DNA from: Gnomoniopsis sp. IMI 355080
Taxonomy: Eukaryota > Ascomycota > Sordariomycetes > Diaporthales > Gnomoniaceae
NCBI GenBank assembly: GCA_027946555.1
Contig: JAPEVC010000056.1
Span: forward strand, 102,647-166,646
Length of the DNA: 64,000 nucleotides
Direction: 5' to 3'
This document shows positions 35,201-45,427 of the stretch, in pieces. Below the pieces are notes generated by a model, which did no database searches, was not told the DNA's origin, and was given only the letters and a program-made list of their open reading frames with translations. Numbering within the stretch: position 1 is the first letter of the stretch; each line of letters begins with the position of its first letter. Both the position numbers and the translations under genes were made by a program.

Positions 35201-36277
35201 AGATCTTGATCAAGGTTCCACGAAGGCCACGAGTTTGTTGCCTCCATCGTGCACCCGTGGACAAGCGCAGTTGCACTCTACCACAGATGGCTCGGGCTCT
35301 CGGAATGTGTTGGTCATGAATAGCTGTCTTGGCCACGGCAGTTGCTAACAGCAAGTCTCTAATAGCCGCCCTGTCTACTTTATCAGCCCTTGAAAATCTC
35401 CGAATTCCCTTGGTTGGTTCGGCCGGCCCAAGCTGTTCAGGCCCATCATCAAGTCATACGACTTCAGAAACATTGCGACCTTTTAGATTTGAGGATATTG
35501 CCTTGGAGCCAAGAAGGTTACACGAACGTGCAGACCGCCAAAAAAGAAAAAGAAAGAAAAAAGAAAGAACAAATCCAAGCAGCTCGGAGTCCGCTCGACA
35601 CACTGTCGTTGGCCCTGAAAGATATTTGACAGGCCCTAAAGGTCGTAACAACCCGAAATGGCAAAATTCAGAATGAAGAGACTGCAAGTACCAAAGGCTT
35701 TGCAACACCTCAACCAGCCGCGTTCACCGAGACGAGACTTGTACATTGTCCTGCCTGGCTCTATCCTCTCCTCGCCACTAGGCTAGTGAATCAAGCAGGT
35801 CGACTTGGCCACCGCCTTATTAATGCGGTAGGTTCCCTGCAGGACTATTATCATGCGTGTATGTCCACGGAGTGATATCGGCATTTACGAAATCGCACAA
35901 TTTGAGGCTTCCAAACACGTCACAAGCCTGTTTTTGAAATCGTGTGTTTCGCTAACGGATAAGTGCACATTCATCACATCAATATCTCCGACTAGTGCAT
36001 TCGGCGTCGCCTTCAAGTTTCATCTCGACTTTGCGAGTCTAGGCCGCCAGTCTGGCCCGGAGTGAGCTAGAATTGTGCCCAATGCGGCAACACAAATGAT
36101 GGCGGAGAAGTTTTGGTCTGATCGGCTCGCTTCGAGCTCATGGAAATTCAAAGCGATCGACCGCAACATGCTAGTCCGCAGCTCTATCATATCTCTATCG
36201 CGGCAAAGCAGCTCCTGCCTTCTATGTGTAGCTCGAGCGAATCAATAAGTATCTCCAGGTGATACCAAGAGCAGCCC
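32209..36277. other. Gene-poor region between creB and RPN13
   Basis: About 4 kb. Frames such as 33755-34336 (193 codons, plus strand) lack any recognisable domain, and one at 35329 begins with TTG rather than ATG. Short words related to CCTAGGTA occur around 32910-33035. A (TGA)n run lies at 35055-35079. I see no supported gene, and nothing resembling a transposase or reverse transcriptase. Confidence 0.4.
35055..35079. repeat. (TGA)n microsatellite
   Basis: Eight consecutive TGA trinucleotides visible in the sequence, in non-coding DNA. Confidence 0.85.
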
Positions 36278-37916
36278 CTATTGCTTCTTCTCCTGCAAAC
36301 TCTTCTTTACACCCTCCACAAAAGCTTCCACAGCCTCCCCTCCACCTAGTGGCATACTCCCGCCCCTCACACACCCGCCATTCTCAACCTTCACCCCCAG
36401 GGCCTCGGAGATAGTGGGCAGTCCACCATCGCGGATAGCCATCGTTAGACTCGACAAGCTCTGGTGGAATTGTGGACTACGCAGGACCTTCTCTAGCAGG
36501 CTCTTCTTCTGCGGGAGGCTCATAGCGGCAATGGCCGCGGCCGCGGACTCAGACGAGGGCTCACTGTCGACGTCGCCCCCGGATGTTGAGGTGCCTTGCT
36601 GTGCGATGACGAGGACCACGGGCGGGAGGAAATATAGTAGGCTGTCAACGTAGGTTTCCTCGGCTTCTTTGATCATGGGGATAGTGGCAGACGTCTCAAG
36701 CAGGTCGCTGAGGAGTGGGTAAAGTTTACCCTCGGCGGATTGCTGGCCTGCGCTGCTGGGCATACCACTCTGGCCGCCTTGTATAGAAGCGAGGAAGTTT
36801 CGTACCGCTTCTTGGGCGTCGGCTGGGATGTTGCTTGCACTATGAGAATTGTTAGCAGTTGTTGTTAAAAGTTTAAAATGATGCCAGATGGGTAGAGGGG
36901 GAGAATATGAGATTGGCTTGGATCCGTGAAGTCCATTCTTTGCTCATAAATCATGTCTATTAATACATCAATGATACACCAATCAATGCCACCATGTCTT
37001 GTTTTCTTTATTGGCCTTGTGGCTAACTCCTGATATGCCCATGCCAGATGATCACAGTCTCTCGTGAAAGCAGTAGGTTGTTTCCCCCCTTTCGGCTTTG
37101 GTGCAGATGTGCTGTTGCAGCTAGGGCAGATGAACACTAGAAGCAGGGAAATAGAACCTACGCTCGTGCGCCATCGGCACCACCGTCCCTCGATCCCTCA
37201 CCTTCCTCCCGCACATCACCGCCTGTCGCATCAGCACCGGCACCACCAGCACCAGGCTCATGACTCTGTCCATCGCGGCCTTCAGCATCCTCCATGGCCT
37301 CGTCGCCGTCGCTATCCCTGCGACCAGAATCGCCGCCGCCTCGCACGGATGCAAGCTCGGCATTGACATCGACCTCCTCGCCCTGTAACAGGGTGTTTAC
37401 GATCTCGCCAATCTTTCGGTCGCGGGGGCTCAGCCAGGATGGGTCACCGGACGTGGACTGGGGATGGCTTTGCAGCCAGAAAAGGTGGCGCGTGGAAGAG
37501 GACTCAAACTTGAGCACGAAGATGCGGCCCTGAGTCTTGGCGCTTGCAGGGGTGGAAGACGACGACTCTACTGGAAGGAAGTGGCCATCGGTTGGGATCA
37601 TAGTCAGGTCGAGCTCTGGCTGGTCGGCGGGGACGCTGCGCTCGCGCCAGCAGAAGTGAAGGAGGTCTGCAAACGGTGTCAGTGGATGGGTCACGGGGTC
37701 ATAGTGCGGGGCATCGTCCCGTACCATCGTCGGCGGCTTGGTAAAGATAGATGTATCCGGGTCGTGGTGAAGGCTTGATCTTGTATGGTTTGGATGATTG
37801 CTGGTCCGGTTGTTAGTGCACAAAGATGGGTGGACGTAGAGGAGGCGCGGGCCCAGACTACTTACGTCGACCTCACAGATGCCGGCCTTGAAGGTAATTA
37901 TTGGCCGAATTGACAT
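36278..37916 (-). CDS. RPN13: Proteasome ubiquitin receptor RPN13/ADRM1
   Basis: Four exons: 37916-37866, 37779-37725, 37666-37162 and 36839-36278, giving 390 residues. The Pru domain (about 1-115) reads MSIRPIITFKAGICEVD, IKPSPRPGYIYLY, LLHFCWRERS and LDLTMIPTDG, then HLFWLQS. An acidic Gly/Asp-rich linker (about 160-205) leads to a C-terminal helical domain (about 240-390; LYPLLSDLLET, SLLYFLPPVV, LRSPQFHQSL) matching the RPN13_C/DEUBAD module that binds UCH37. Rpn13 is a ubiquitin receptor at the proteasome cap; the C-terminal domain, lacking in S. cerevisiae Rpn13, suggests recruitment of a UCH37-type deubiquitinase. Intron 3 is long (322 nt). Divergent from the eL6 gene, with 469 bp between start codons. 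Confidence 0.92.
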
Positions 37917-38385
37917 TCTGAAGAGAGTATGAGGAGGACGAGCGCGATATGAAGTTTTGAAGATGTGCAGTGGAATTCAGAAGTGGTAAAAGTCCCGCTG
38001 CGCGGTTGGGAAGGAGCTGAATTAAAGTCGGTTATGTTCGTTGTTCTTGATGGTATGTAGACCGAAGCTACCAACCCCAGTATGATGACAGCTTAGGTAG
38101 CAGTTTCCTGACGTTGTTTGCGACAGGGATCCGCTTTCTTCCGCCGATTCCCGCTGACTAAGTCAATATCACGTGCTCCTCCCAAACGAAGCCACACCGG
38201 GGCTAATGGGTAATTTTCAGAGCAGGAAGGAACGACTCCATTTTCACTTAGACCCGGTATCGCCTTCAACGACCACAACCACTACCCTAAACGACATCCT
38301 ACTGTTCGTCTTTCCTTTCTCCCTTGTCCTTTTCGCGATCGTCCAACCAAACTAATCCCTCTTGTCGCCTCCAGCAACCACCAAA
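37917..38385. promoter_or_regulatory. Bidirectional promoter region of RPN13 and ribosomal protein eL6
   Basis: This 469-bp gap lies between divergent start codons. A pyrimidine-rich stretch (about 38305-38375) directly precedes the eL6 ATG, as is common in fungal ribosomal protein genes. No specific factor site can be assigned. Confidence 0.5.
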
Positions 38386-39491
38386 ATGTCGGCCAAGGTT
38401 GAGACCAAGAAGTTCGGCAAGAGCGAGCGGTCGGTCCCTCACCACTCTGAGAAGGCCCAGAAGTGGTATGCCGCCGAGGACGAGAACAAGCCCCGCAAGG
38501 TACGTTCTGTGAATTTTTGAGACTTTGGATTTGTGTTGGTGGGTGGGTACGCATGGACGCAATAGAATTGTTGGATTTGAATTTGGCGGACACTGTCAAG
38601 CGTGGGCAACGGAGCGATTATGATCAAGCGATTATCAAGCGACACGATGCACAGCTCGTCAAGCACGAAACACGGCCGACCACGAACCCAGGCGACTAGC
38701 GATCGAGATGCAATCCTCGATGTACAATCACAAAATACACAACTCAATCGAAATGCGACAGCCACGAGCGTCTACAAATAGGATGGGAAACTGAAATAGA
38801 AAATGGATTCGGTCGCAGCTATAACAGATATCAGCGCGCAAGAGCTAACAACATCTTCACAAATAGGTCCGCAAGTCCATCCGCTCCTGGCAGCCCCGCC
38901 CCACCCTCCAGCCTGGTACCATCTTGATCCTGCTGGCCGGCCGCTTCCGCGGCAAGCGTGTCGTTCTCCTCAAGACCCTCGACCAGGGTGTTCTGCTCGT
39001 CACCGGCCCCTTCAAGATCAACGGCGTGCCCCTGCGAAGAGTGAACTCCCGATACGTCATCGCCACCTCCAAGAAGGTTGACTTGGCCGGTGTGGACTCG
39101 AAGAAGATCGACGAGGTCGCCCAGCCCAAGTACTTCATTGGCGAGAAGTCCAAGGAGAAGAAGACCGGCGAGGAGGCTTTCTTTAAGCAGGGAGAGAAGC
39201 CGGAGGTACGATACAATTTCACAACCCGAAGATGCGAGAGCACAAGCAATCATCTGGAAGGATGGACAGAAAAATCAGGACTGCAGTGGTCCTGGGCATA
39301 TGCGCTAGAGACAAGAGCTGACGAAATTATGTGCACAGAAGCCCCAGGTTTCCTCCAGCCGCGCAGCAGACCAGAAGGCGGTCGACAAGTCCCTGCTGGC
39401 CAACATCAAGAAGGAGGAGCACCTCGCCAGCTACCTGGCCTCTACTTTCAGCCTGCGCAAGGGCGACAAGCCCCACGAGATGGTTTGGTAA
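38386..39491 (+). CDS. RPL6: 60S ribosomal protein eL6
   Basis: Three exons: 38386-38499, 38867-39205 and 39339-39491, giving 201 residues. The second exon carries the diagnostic core: WQPRPTLQPGTILILLAGRF, then RGKRVVLLKTLDQGVLLVTG, GPFKINGVPLRRVN and YVIATSKKVDL. The last exon ends YLASTFSLRKGDKPHEMVW. It is a structural protein of the large subunit. Codon use is strongly biased to C-ending codons, as expected of a highly expressed gene. Intron 1 is 367 nt, typical for fungal ribosomal protein genes; I looked for box C/D or H/ACA snoRNA motifs in it and saw none convincing. Confidence 0.96.
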
Positions 39492-40194
39492 ATGTACCGG
39501 TACTTCTCTGAGGTAGTGGTGGTGTTGGTGGTCTGATCCACGGGGTGGAAGGGCACAAGGCGTTGGTCGAACGAGAAGAACGAACAACACGGGAAATCTC
39601 TCTACGGGCAGACAAAAAAGATGAAACTTTTGCTTTTGGGAGGGTTTTACAGGAGCGCCGCTCGGAAATAAGGACCCGACGGCTTGGCCAATTGCATCTT
39701 CCACGTTTGCGGCGTCTAATGAGGGAATTCTTCACCAGTGATCATGAAAAACACACAAGAAACCAAAAGACGGTTCGACCGTTTCTTCCCAACGCGAGAG
39801 TCCAGGTGTCAAGATTGTGTTCAGAAGAAAGCGTGCACGGCGTGAAAGGGCAATATGACGGACATGCTTGAGGGACGTGGATGCATGTGATGCTATTACA
39901 ACACCACTCTGGAATATAATTCCATATCCCAGCTGCGATCATGCTGGGGCTCTTACACTCCGTACCCGGTGTCTTCAACGCATCAGAGAATCATTATGGT
40001 ACGCAGGATTTGTTGATTTATGTTTGGCGTGCGCGAATGCGAAAGTTCGTCTACCATGGCGCTTTCTGCTATCCTGCCGTCTGATTCATGAGCCATCGGC
40101 TGAACCTATAAATTGTCGGTATTTCGCATGGAACATCAAGCTCCCTTGTTCATGTCCCACCACAGAACACATGAAGTCTAAGTATTAGCGTCTT
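39492..40194. other. Intergenic region between convergent eL6 and CUS2 genes
   Basis: This 703-bp gap contains both 3' UTRs. No coding exon or repeat recognised. Confidence 0.5.
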
Positions 40195-41604
40195 TTAATC
40201 CTCCTCGCTACCAGCGTCGTTGTCGTTGCCGTTATCTCTCGACTTCTTGAATTTGACACGGCCCGTGGGTATATATGCCTCGACCGTCTGTCCACCAAAA
40301 CTCCGGCCGTTCATCATCTGCACGCATGCTTCCGCCGACTCAGGCCTCTTGTATTTGATGCTGACGACACCATCCGTCTCGAGATCGTACAGTACCACAT
40401 TAGTGACCTCACCCAGTTTTTCACATTCCTCACGTATATCCTCCTTGATCTCAAGCAGCGCAGCCGGGTCCTCTTCCAGCTCTTGCAGGGTAAACATGTG
40501 CTTAAGAATGACCATCTTGTCGCGCTTACCAGTGCGCTGTTCGGGCGGAACGTAGACATCCTCCTCGTCTGACCAATCGGCCAATTTGGCTGAGAGCTTC
40601 TGGGTCTTCTTGATGATCTTCTCACGGTCCTTACTATTGTTCCCAGCGGACCCTTTGCCAATACTTGACTGTTGTGTCTCTTGTTGACCCACACTCTTGC
40701 CATCACCCTCACCCGGCTGTACCGCTTGTACCTTCTTGTAGCTTGACTCAGCGGCCTGCACACGTATCTTGCCCGACCCCAGCCCGGACTCGCTGTAGCG
40801 GAAGTGCGTGTCGTCCAACAGCATGATGGCCATTTGGACGCTTTGGGGCTTGAAGAATACGACGAGCGCGTCGCCCTTGAAGTTGCCCTCGGCGTCGTTG
40901 TAGAGCTTAATGCGCGGCCGGCCGCTGTCGATCTCCTCGGCAATGACGCCGCACTTGCGGCTGAACGCCTCGGCGACCTCGTCGACGGTCACGTCGAGGG
41001 GAAGACCTGTCACGTAGATGGCTCTGTTCTGGGGTGGTTGCTTGGGCTGGGAGGCTTGCTTCTTGTTCTTGCGCTTGTTGGAAGAAGAAACTGGGTTGGG
41101 ATTGTCTGGATCCTGGAGGAGCGCGCGGCGTGTGTCAGTGTGTCGCCAAACCCTTTCTACTTCCCCTGCGCAAGAGATGTTGCACTTGCTACTCTGGGCT
41201 CTTCGGTGGGCTTTGATCGCCCATCCGTCCATTGTGCATGTTGGATGGTGAGGACACAGGACTCGTGTGGAGGAGTCGTGCGACGGCTCCCAATGGACTG
41301 GACCAGCATGCGCGCTTACCTCCATTTCGTCTTGCTTTCTCTTCTTGCCATTGCCAAACTGGGCATCTGAAGGCGAGGCAGCACCATAAGCACTTTGTTG
41401 CTGTAGTATGAGGGCTTCCTCATCTTCATCTGCGAGCGGAATCCAGCGTCGCAGCTGCGCGTCGAACTCGAACTCGGTGCCATCAGACTCCTGCACGGCG
41501 ATGTACTTGTTGTCCAGTTTGGAAAATGAAATGCGATCGTCATTCTCAAATTGCGCTGGGTCTGTGGGAAAGGTAAAGACCTCGGCGACCGGTTGCTCTG
41601 CCAT
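40195..41604 (-). CDS. CUS2: Tat-SF1/Cus2-type U2 snRNP splicing factor
   Basis: Two exons, 41604-41320 and 41112-40195, give 400 residues. The intron (41319-41113, 207 nt; GTAAGC donor, CTCCTCCAG acceptor) has no stop in frame, so reading through it would add 69 residues unrelated to the family. RRM1 is at about 126-215 (AIYVTGLPLDVT ... GDALVVFF). A second RRM-like domain (about 294-385) has the acidic helix and RSF tripeptide (about 365-367) of a U2AF-homology motif. The C-terminus is Asp/Glu-rich. Tat-SF1/Cus2 proteins bind the ULMs of SF3b1 and help U2 snRNA fold before spliceosome assembly. I start at ATG 41604 (MAEQPVAEV); an in-frame ATG 32 codons upstream gives an unlikely basic leader. 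Confidence 0.9.
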   Translation of the reverse strand: MAEQPVAEVFTFPTDPAQFENDDRISFSKLDNKYIAVQESDGTEFEFDAQLRRWIPLADEDEEALILQQQSAYGAASPSDAQFGNGKKRKQDEMEVSAHAGPVHWEPSHDSSTRVLCPHHPTCTMDGWAIKAHRRAQSSKCNISCAGEVERVWRHTDTRRALLQDPDNPNPVSSSNKRKNKKQASQPKQPPQNRAIYVTGLPLDVTVDEVAEAFSRKCGVIAEEIDSGRPRIKLYNDAEGNFKGDALVVFFKPQSVQMAIMLLDDTHFRYSESGLGSGKIRVQAAESSYKKVQAVQPGEGDGKSVGQQETQQSSIGKGSAGNNSKDREKIIKKTQKLSAKLADWSDEEDVYVPPEQRTGKRDKMVILKHMFTLQELEEDPAALLEIKEDIREECEKLGEVTNVVLYDLETDGVVSIKYKRPESAEACVQMMNGRSFGGQTVEAYIPTGRVKFKKSRDNGNDNDAGSEED

Positions 41605-42285
41605 GTTGTCTGGTCTGTCGAGTTTGTGTTGGTGGTGGACAGGATCTGGTCGCGACTGGCGGATCTTTTCCAGGTTGTGTTTGGAGAGCGGTAGGACCAC
41701 AAAGCTCTGACGAAATGGTAACCCATTTATTTGGTGACACCCCCCTGTCCAGGGGGGTGGCTTTCCGAGCAGCTAAGACAATATAAATCACCAGCTTCCA
41801 CGAGGCCCCCCTCTCTTTCAATGGCATCACATATCAGAGGAAATGTTACACTGTGCAGTATCTCATCAGACGGTGCGAGGCTCTACGACTGAGTCCCTCT
41901 GCTGCCAACCATCTTACGGGGAAGTTGATGGAGGTCCGGATTTCAGAGGCTACGATGGCCGAGTACACCACCGCCCTGTCCCCGGTTGAGGGCGTCGCTC
42001 ACAAATGGCCGTAGTGCTCCGCGGACGAATGATTACTCCACAGATGATGATTCCATAGGCGATCATCCCATAACTGAAAGTTCTACAGCCCAGTATTTAC
42101 AAAGGATGTCCTCATATCCGACTTCTCTTTCGGTAATCGTTCGTCAAGCGGCAGTGAGAATGTATGGATAGCATACCTAGGCGCCATCCAGTACATACCT
42201 AGGTACCTAGGTAGTTACTTGCCTTGGTACTTCCCCACTGACTAGTCCTTGGCGTTGCAGTGTGATAATTCCCAAGTTGTCAACG
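41605..42285. other. CUS2 upstream region with CCTAGGTACCTAGG element
   Basis: This 681-bp gap holds the CUS2 promoter and the 3' UTR of the next minus-strand gene. Around 42173-42223 the words ACCTAGG and TACCTAGGTACCTAGGTAG form a near-perfect inverted repeat. No coding exon seen. Confidence 0.45.
42196..42218. repeat. CCTAGGTACCTAGG palindromic intergenic element
   Basis: The core CCTAGGTACCTAGG is a perfect 14-bp palindrome flanked by further TAC/GTA bases. Related words recur in other gaps of the window (about 7031, 7879, 21580, 53777, 53887 and 59966). Confidence 0.7.
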
Positions 42286-44570
42286 CTAAGGAAAGAACGT
42301 TCTGGCAGAGAGATCCATTCTCAAGGCTTCAGGTGCTGCCACAAATCCGTAGTAATCTCCAGAGCTCAAATCCACCTGGTCTTCTGGAGGAATGAGGTCA
42401 CAAATCACCGAGCTCGAATCTGCACTGGCAAACAAGCACTTCATCGACACCCCAGAAATCACCTCCAGATTTGATCCACACCATAGTAGACAGTCGATGA
42501 CGACCATGAGGTCTTTGGACCAGTTTTCCAGTGTCGTCTCATACTGTGAAACCCCATCTACGACACAGTGAACTGTTGTGCCAGGTGGGAGCTGGCTGAG
42601 AAGGCTGGTGAAGACGCGGCACATGATATGGATATCAATGTCCTGCGGATACGTCTGGCCATCAAAATACGGCAGCTCTGTGAGAAATTGCAAATTCGGT
42701 CGAATCTGCCGATTCCATAGCTCGAGGATGATCTGTGCTGTCAGGCTGCGTACCAGCCCTTGCGGTCCGCATAAGGGCTCTTTGTGATGGAGATGTTGAC
42801 CGCAGAAGAAGTGTAGGACCATGTCTTGCGAAGTACTCGACAGATCGAGCAGGCTTTGGATCAGCGTTGCGCAGAACACAGAAAGTGGTGATAACCTGAA
42901 GCTCATGCGCTCGCTGCAATGCCCATCCACCAGGAGATTGGCTGAGCCCGTTCCTAGTAGCCAGCGACGAAACTCGTCTTTCTCCGAAAGATAGGCTGCT
43001 TGAGACAGACTTTTCTCACTAAATTCTTCATATTGTTGCATGATCGAGTACAGCTCGTTGACGTGGTCTGTACTCTCACCCTCGTTGCAAATCATTGGAA
43101 GCAGTTGGTCAAGTGTGTGGACTGTACGTAAAGGTTGCCCACCCGACAGCCCAGAGGTCGCAGCGCTTGCAATTCTTGCAAGTGATGCTAGCAGGAGGAT
43201 CAGACAGGCCTTAGACCAGAATAAGGCTATCAAGGGGAAGCGGATGCTCACACTCAGTATAGAATAACTGATTCCTTCGCTTTTCTTCAGTGATCATGTG
43301 GAATGAGTTGAGAATCTCGAGCCGCGCGAGTTTTTCCCTGAGAGCAGCATTTTCTTCGTGAAGGCGAATCGTTCGAGCGAACTGGTCGCTGACAAACCCC
43401 GTGACTGCGTCTTCGATGGCATCCACTTTGGTCCCTATACGACGGCCTTCTTGAAGGAATCTTCCCGTGGTATAATCGATAGTACTCAGAGCTGTAGTAG
43501 TCTCGTAGTGTTGCTGATGCTGATTCCGCCGCGCCACATTGACTTGGGTGCTGATGCCAGCGACTTGCGTGGCCATCTTGTCGACCCTTTGCTCTGCAAG
43601 TCGAGAGGCGCGCTTTTCCAAGGCGATTCGAGCTTGTGTCAGTGGCTGAAGTATTTCTTCCACTATAGCTACCTCATCGACTACGACGCTCTTCGCCATT
43701 ATCCCGTATTGCCTTATCTCTATACCGAAATGTCAGTCGTGGATATTGAGAGTGGCCCTGGACTCTTTGGCAGCAAGTATATCGCCATGGTTTCTCAACT
43801 TGTCAAATACGTACTAGATTGATCCGACTGCCGGAGCAGATGGTTGATGAGCGAGGGTAAACAGTCAACGATAGCGGAGTACAGGCTTGTTGCACATCCA
43901 TAGAGTTCCGAGTCCTCGTCTTTAGCAAAACGGCCAAGTGTCTCCTCGACTCTGTTGATGAGGCCTGGGATAGTCCTGAAAGTATCTATTATGATTTTGC
44001 ACGCTTGAGACCGTCTCTTCATTGCCTGCACTTGGTGTCAGAGTCCCTGCAGATTTACGAATGATCTGGGATACAAACGCCGAGAAGGACTAATATCCCA
44101 GCTTTCAAGATACCCAAACCATCGTCGTCAGGGATTGCCTCGACAAGAGAAGCCAAGTTCGCTGGCCCTCCGCCACGCAGTGCTCGCCGAGCAAAATTCA
44201 CATTATTATAGTCGGACTCCACTTGTAGCAAAATTTCATCCACGATCTGCCAAGAGCAGTCATGAGACACCGAGACTTTGCTTGTGGTGTCGACCTTGTT
44301 CTGGGTTTTGAACTCGTCGACAACGCGTTGTAGTTCTCTAAGAATCATCAGCCGAACACAATAATACATGATGCCAGCGGAAGCTTCTTACTTCGTCTCC
44401 AGTCTTCTTACAAACTTGGCCCGCTGCTTGTCGTAAGGAGCGTGAACTTTGAGGGCGCCGCCCAGCGTCTCCTCGTCTCCGTGTGCCCCCCAAGCACGGA
44501 GAGTAGCCAAAGATTCATCATCGTTCATCTTCGTAGACAAACTCAGCGGAAATTGTACCTCGTAGTCCAT
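42286..44570 (-). CDS. Uncharacterised helical / coiled-coil / degenerate NTPase-like protein (STAND-like)
   Basis: Five exons: 44570-44392, 44337-44079, 44025-43815, 43719-43252 and 43187-42286, giving 672 residues. I do not recognise a named gene. A helical region (about 80-215) with GLGILKAG and TIPGLINRVEETL resembles, by pattern, the N-terminal helical domain (DUF7708-like) of fungal STAND/NLR-like proteins. About 225-365 is charged and probably coiled coil. The C-terminal half has a NACHT-like order, LLVDGH (about 457-462), FFCGQH (about 499-504) and a Walker-B-like VHCVVDG (about 578-584), but no Walker A GxxxxGK[ST], so ATP binding is doubtful. The intron 44078-44026 has an alternative 44-nt version. 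The frame continues upstream to 44600 only from TTG, so ATG 44570 is chosen. Divergent from the AAA ATPase gene. Confidence 0.7.
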
Positions 44571-45427
44571 TGCGTATCCTCGATCTGCGATTTCGTTCAA
44601 ATTAAAGCGAGGTCAATTCCACGCTTAAGATGGAAGGCGAAAGGGCTTCGTAGAGCCACGTCGGGTTCGGCAATGAGCTTCAACAACACAGTCCTGTAGA
44701 AGTCACAAAGGGACCCAGACTAAAAGAAAACCATACAACGTATATGTAGCCCGTAGAGCAAAACATGAATAACTAGCCACCTGCATAAAAGATGCCAAAA
44801 CCGCAAAGACAGCTGCACTCCATTCGAGCCGGACCGTCCGAGCTCGATCCGACCAACCTACAGAGTACTTCGATATTGTTTAAAACCTCACACGCTCGGC
44901 TTGACTCATTGGGCAGCTGATGTGAAGTTGCAACCGGTCTACCCCCAACAGGTCGTCAATGGTACCTTTGGGAACACTACCAGCCTACTCAATGCATCGG
45001 GGCGCCTAGCGAACCTTATAAATGCGGCGCAGTGCCACACCTTGTCTCAATTCCAATGAAGACTCATATAAACTGTTTCGTTATCTGCAGTTGGTGTTCC
45101 GTAGAAGGCCTCCATGCATGTAATAGTAGGAATCACCGTCACATTGCGTTAGAAGACCCGGTTTATCCAGCGGCACAGTCCTTGAGAATTGAATGCATCT
45201 TGTAACTTGTTGCAGGGCACTTGCACATTTGCAATCCAGATCTCCCAGAATCTGCTGGTAGAACTCAACGTTCTTTTAGCACATTCCCAATACTATCATC
45301 ATCAGACGCGGCTGGTCGTAGTGTGGCTTTCCTACCAAACCACTACTCAAATGCCAATTGATGGAAGACACGAGCTTCGACAACGCCTAAATCTGGTCCA
45401 ACAGACAAGGCTACCTCTTTTTACACG
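44571..45427. promoter_or_regulatory. Shared upstream region of STAND-like gene and AAA ATPase
   Basis: This 857-bp gap between divergent start codons presumably contains both promoters. No coding exon, repeat or recognisable operator seen. Confidence 0.45.

Noticed and set aside
35329..35676. 115-codon Lys/Arg-rich frame
   Set aside because: It begins with TTG, not ATG, and its basic tract comes from a purine-rich run; no homology recognised.
38500..38866. Possible intronic snoRNA in eL6 intron 1
   Set aside because: CTGA-like and TGAT-like words occur but no properly spaced C/D or H/ACA boxes with terminal stem.
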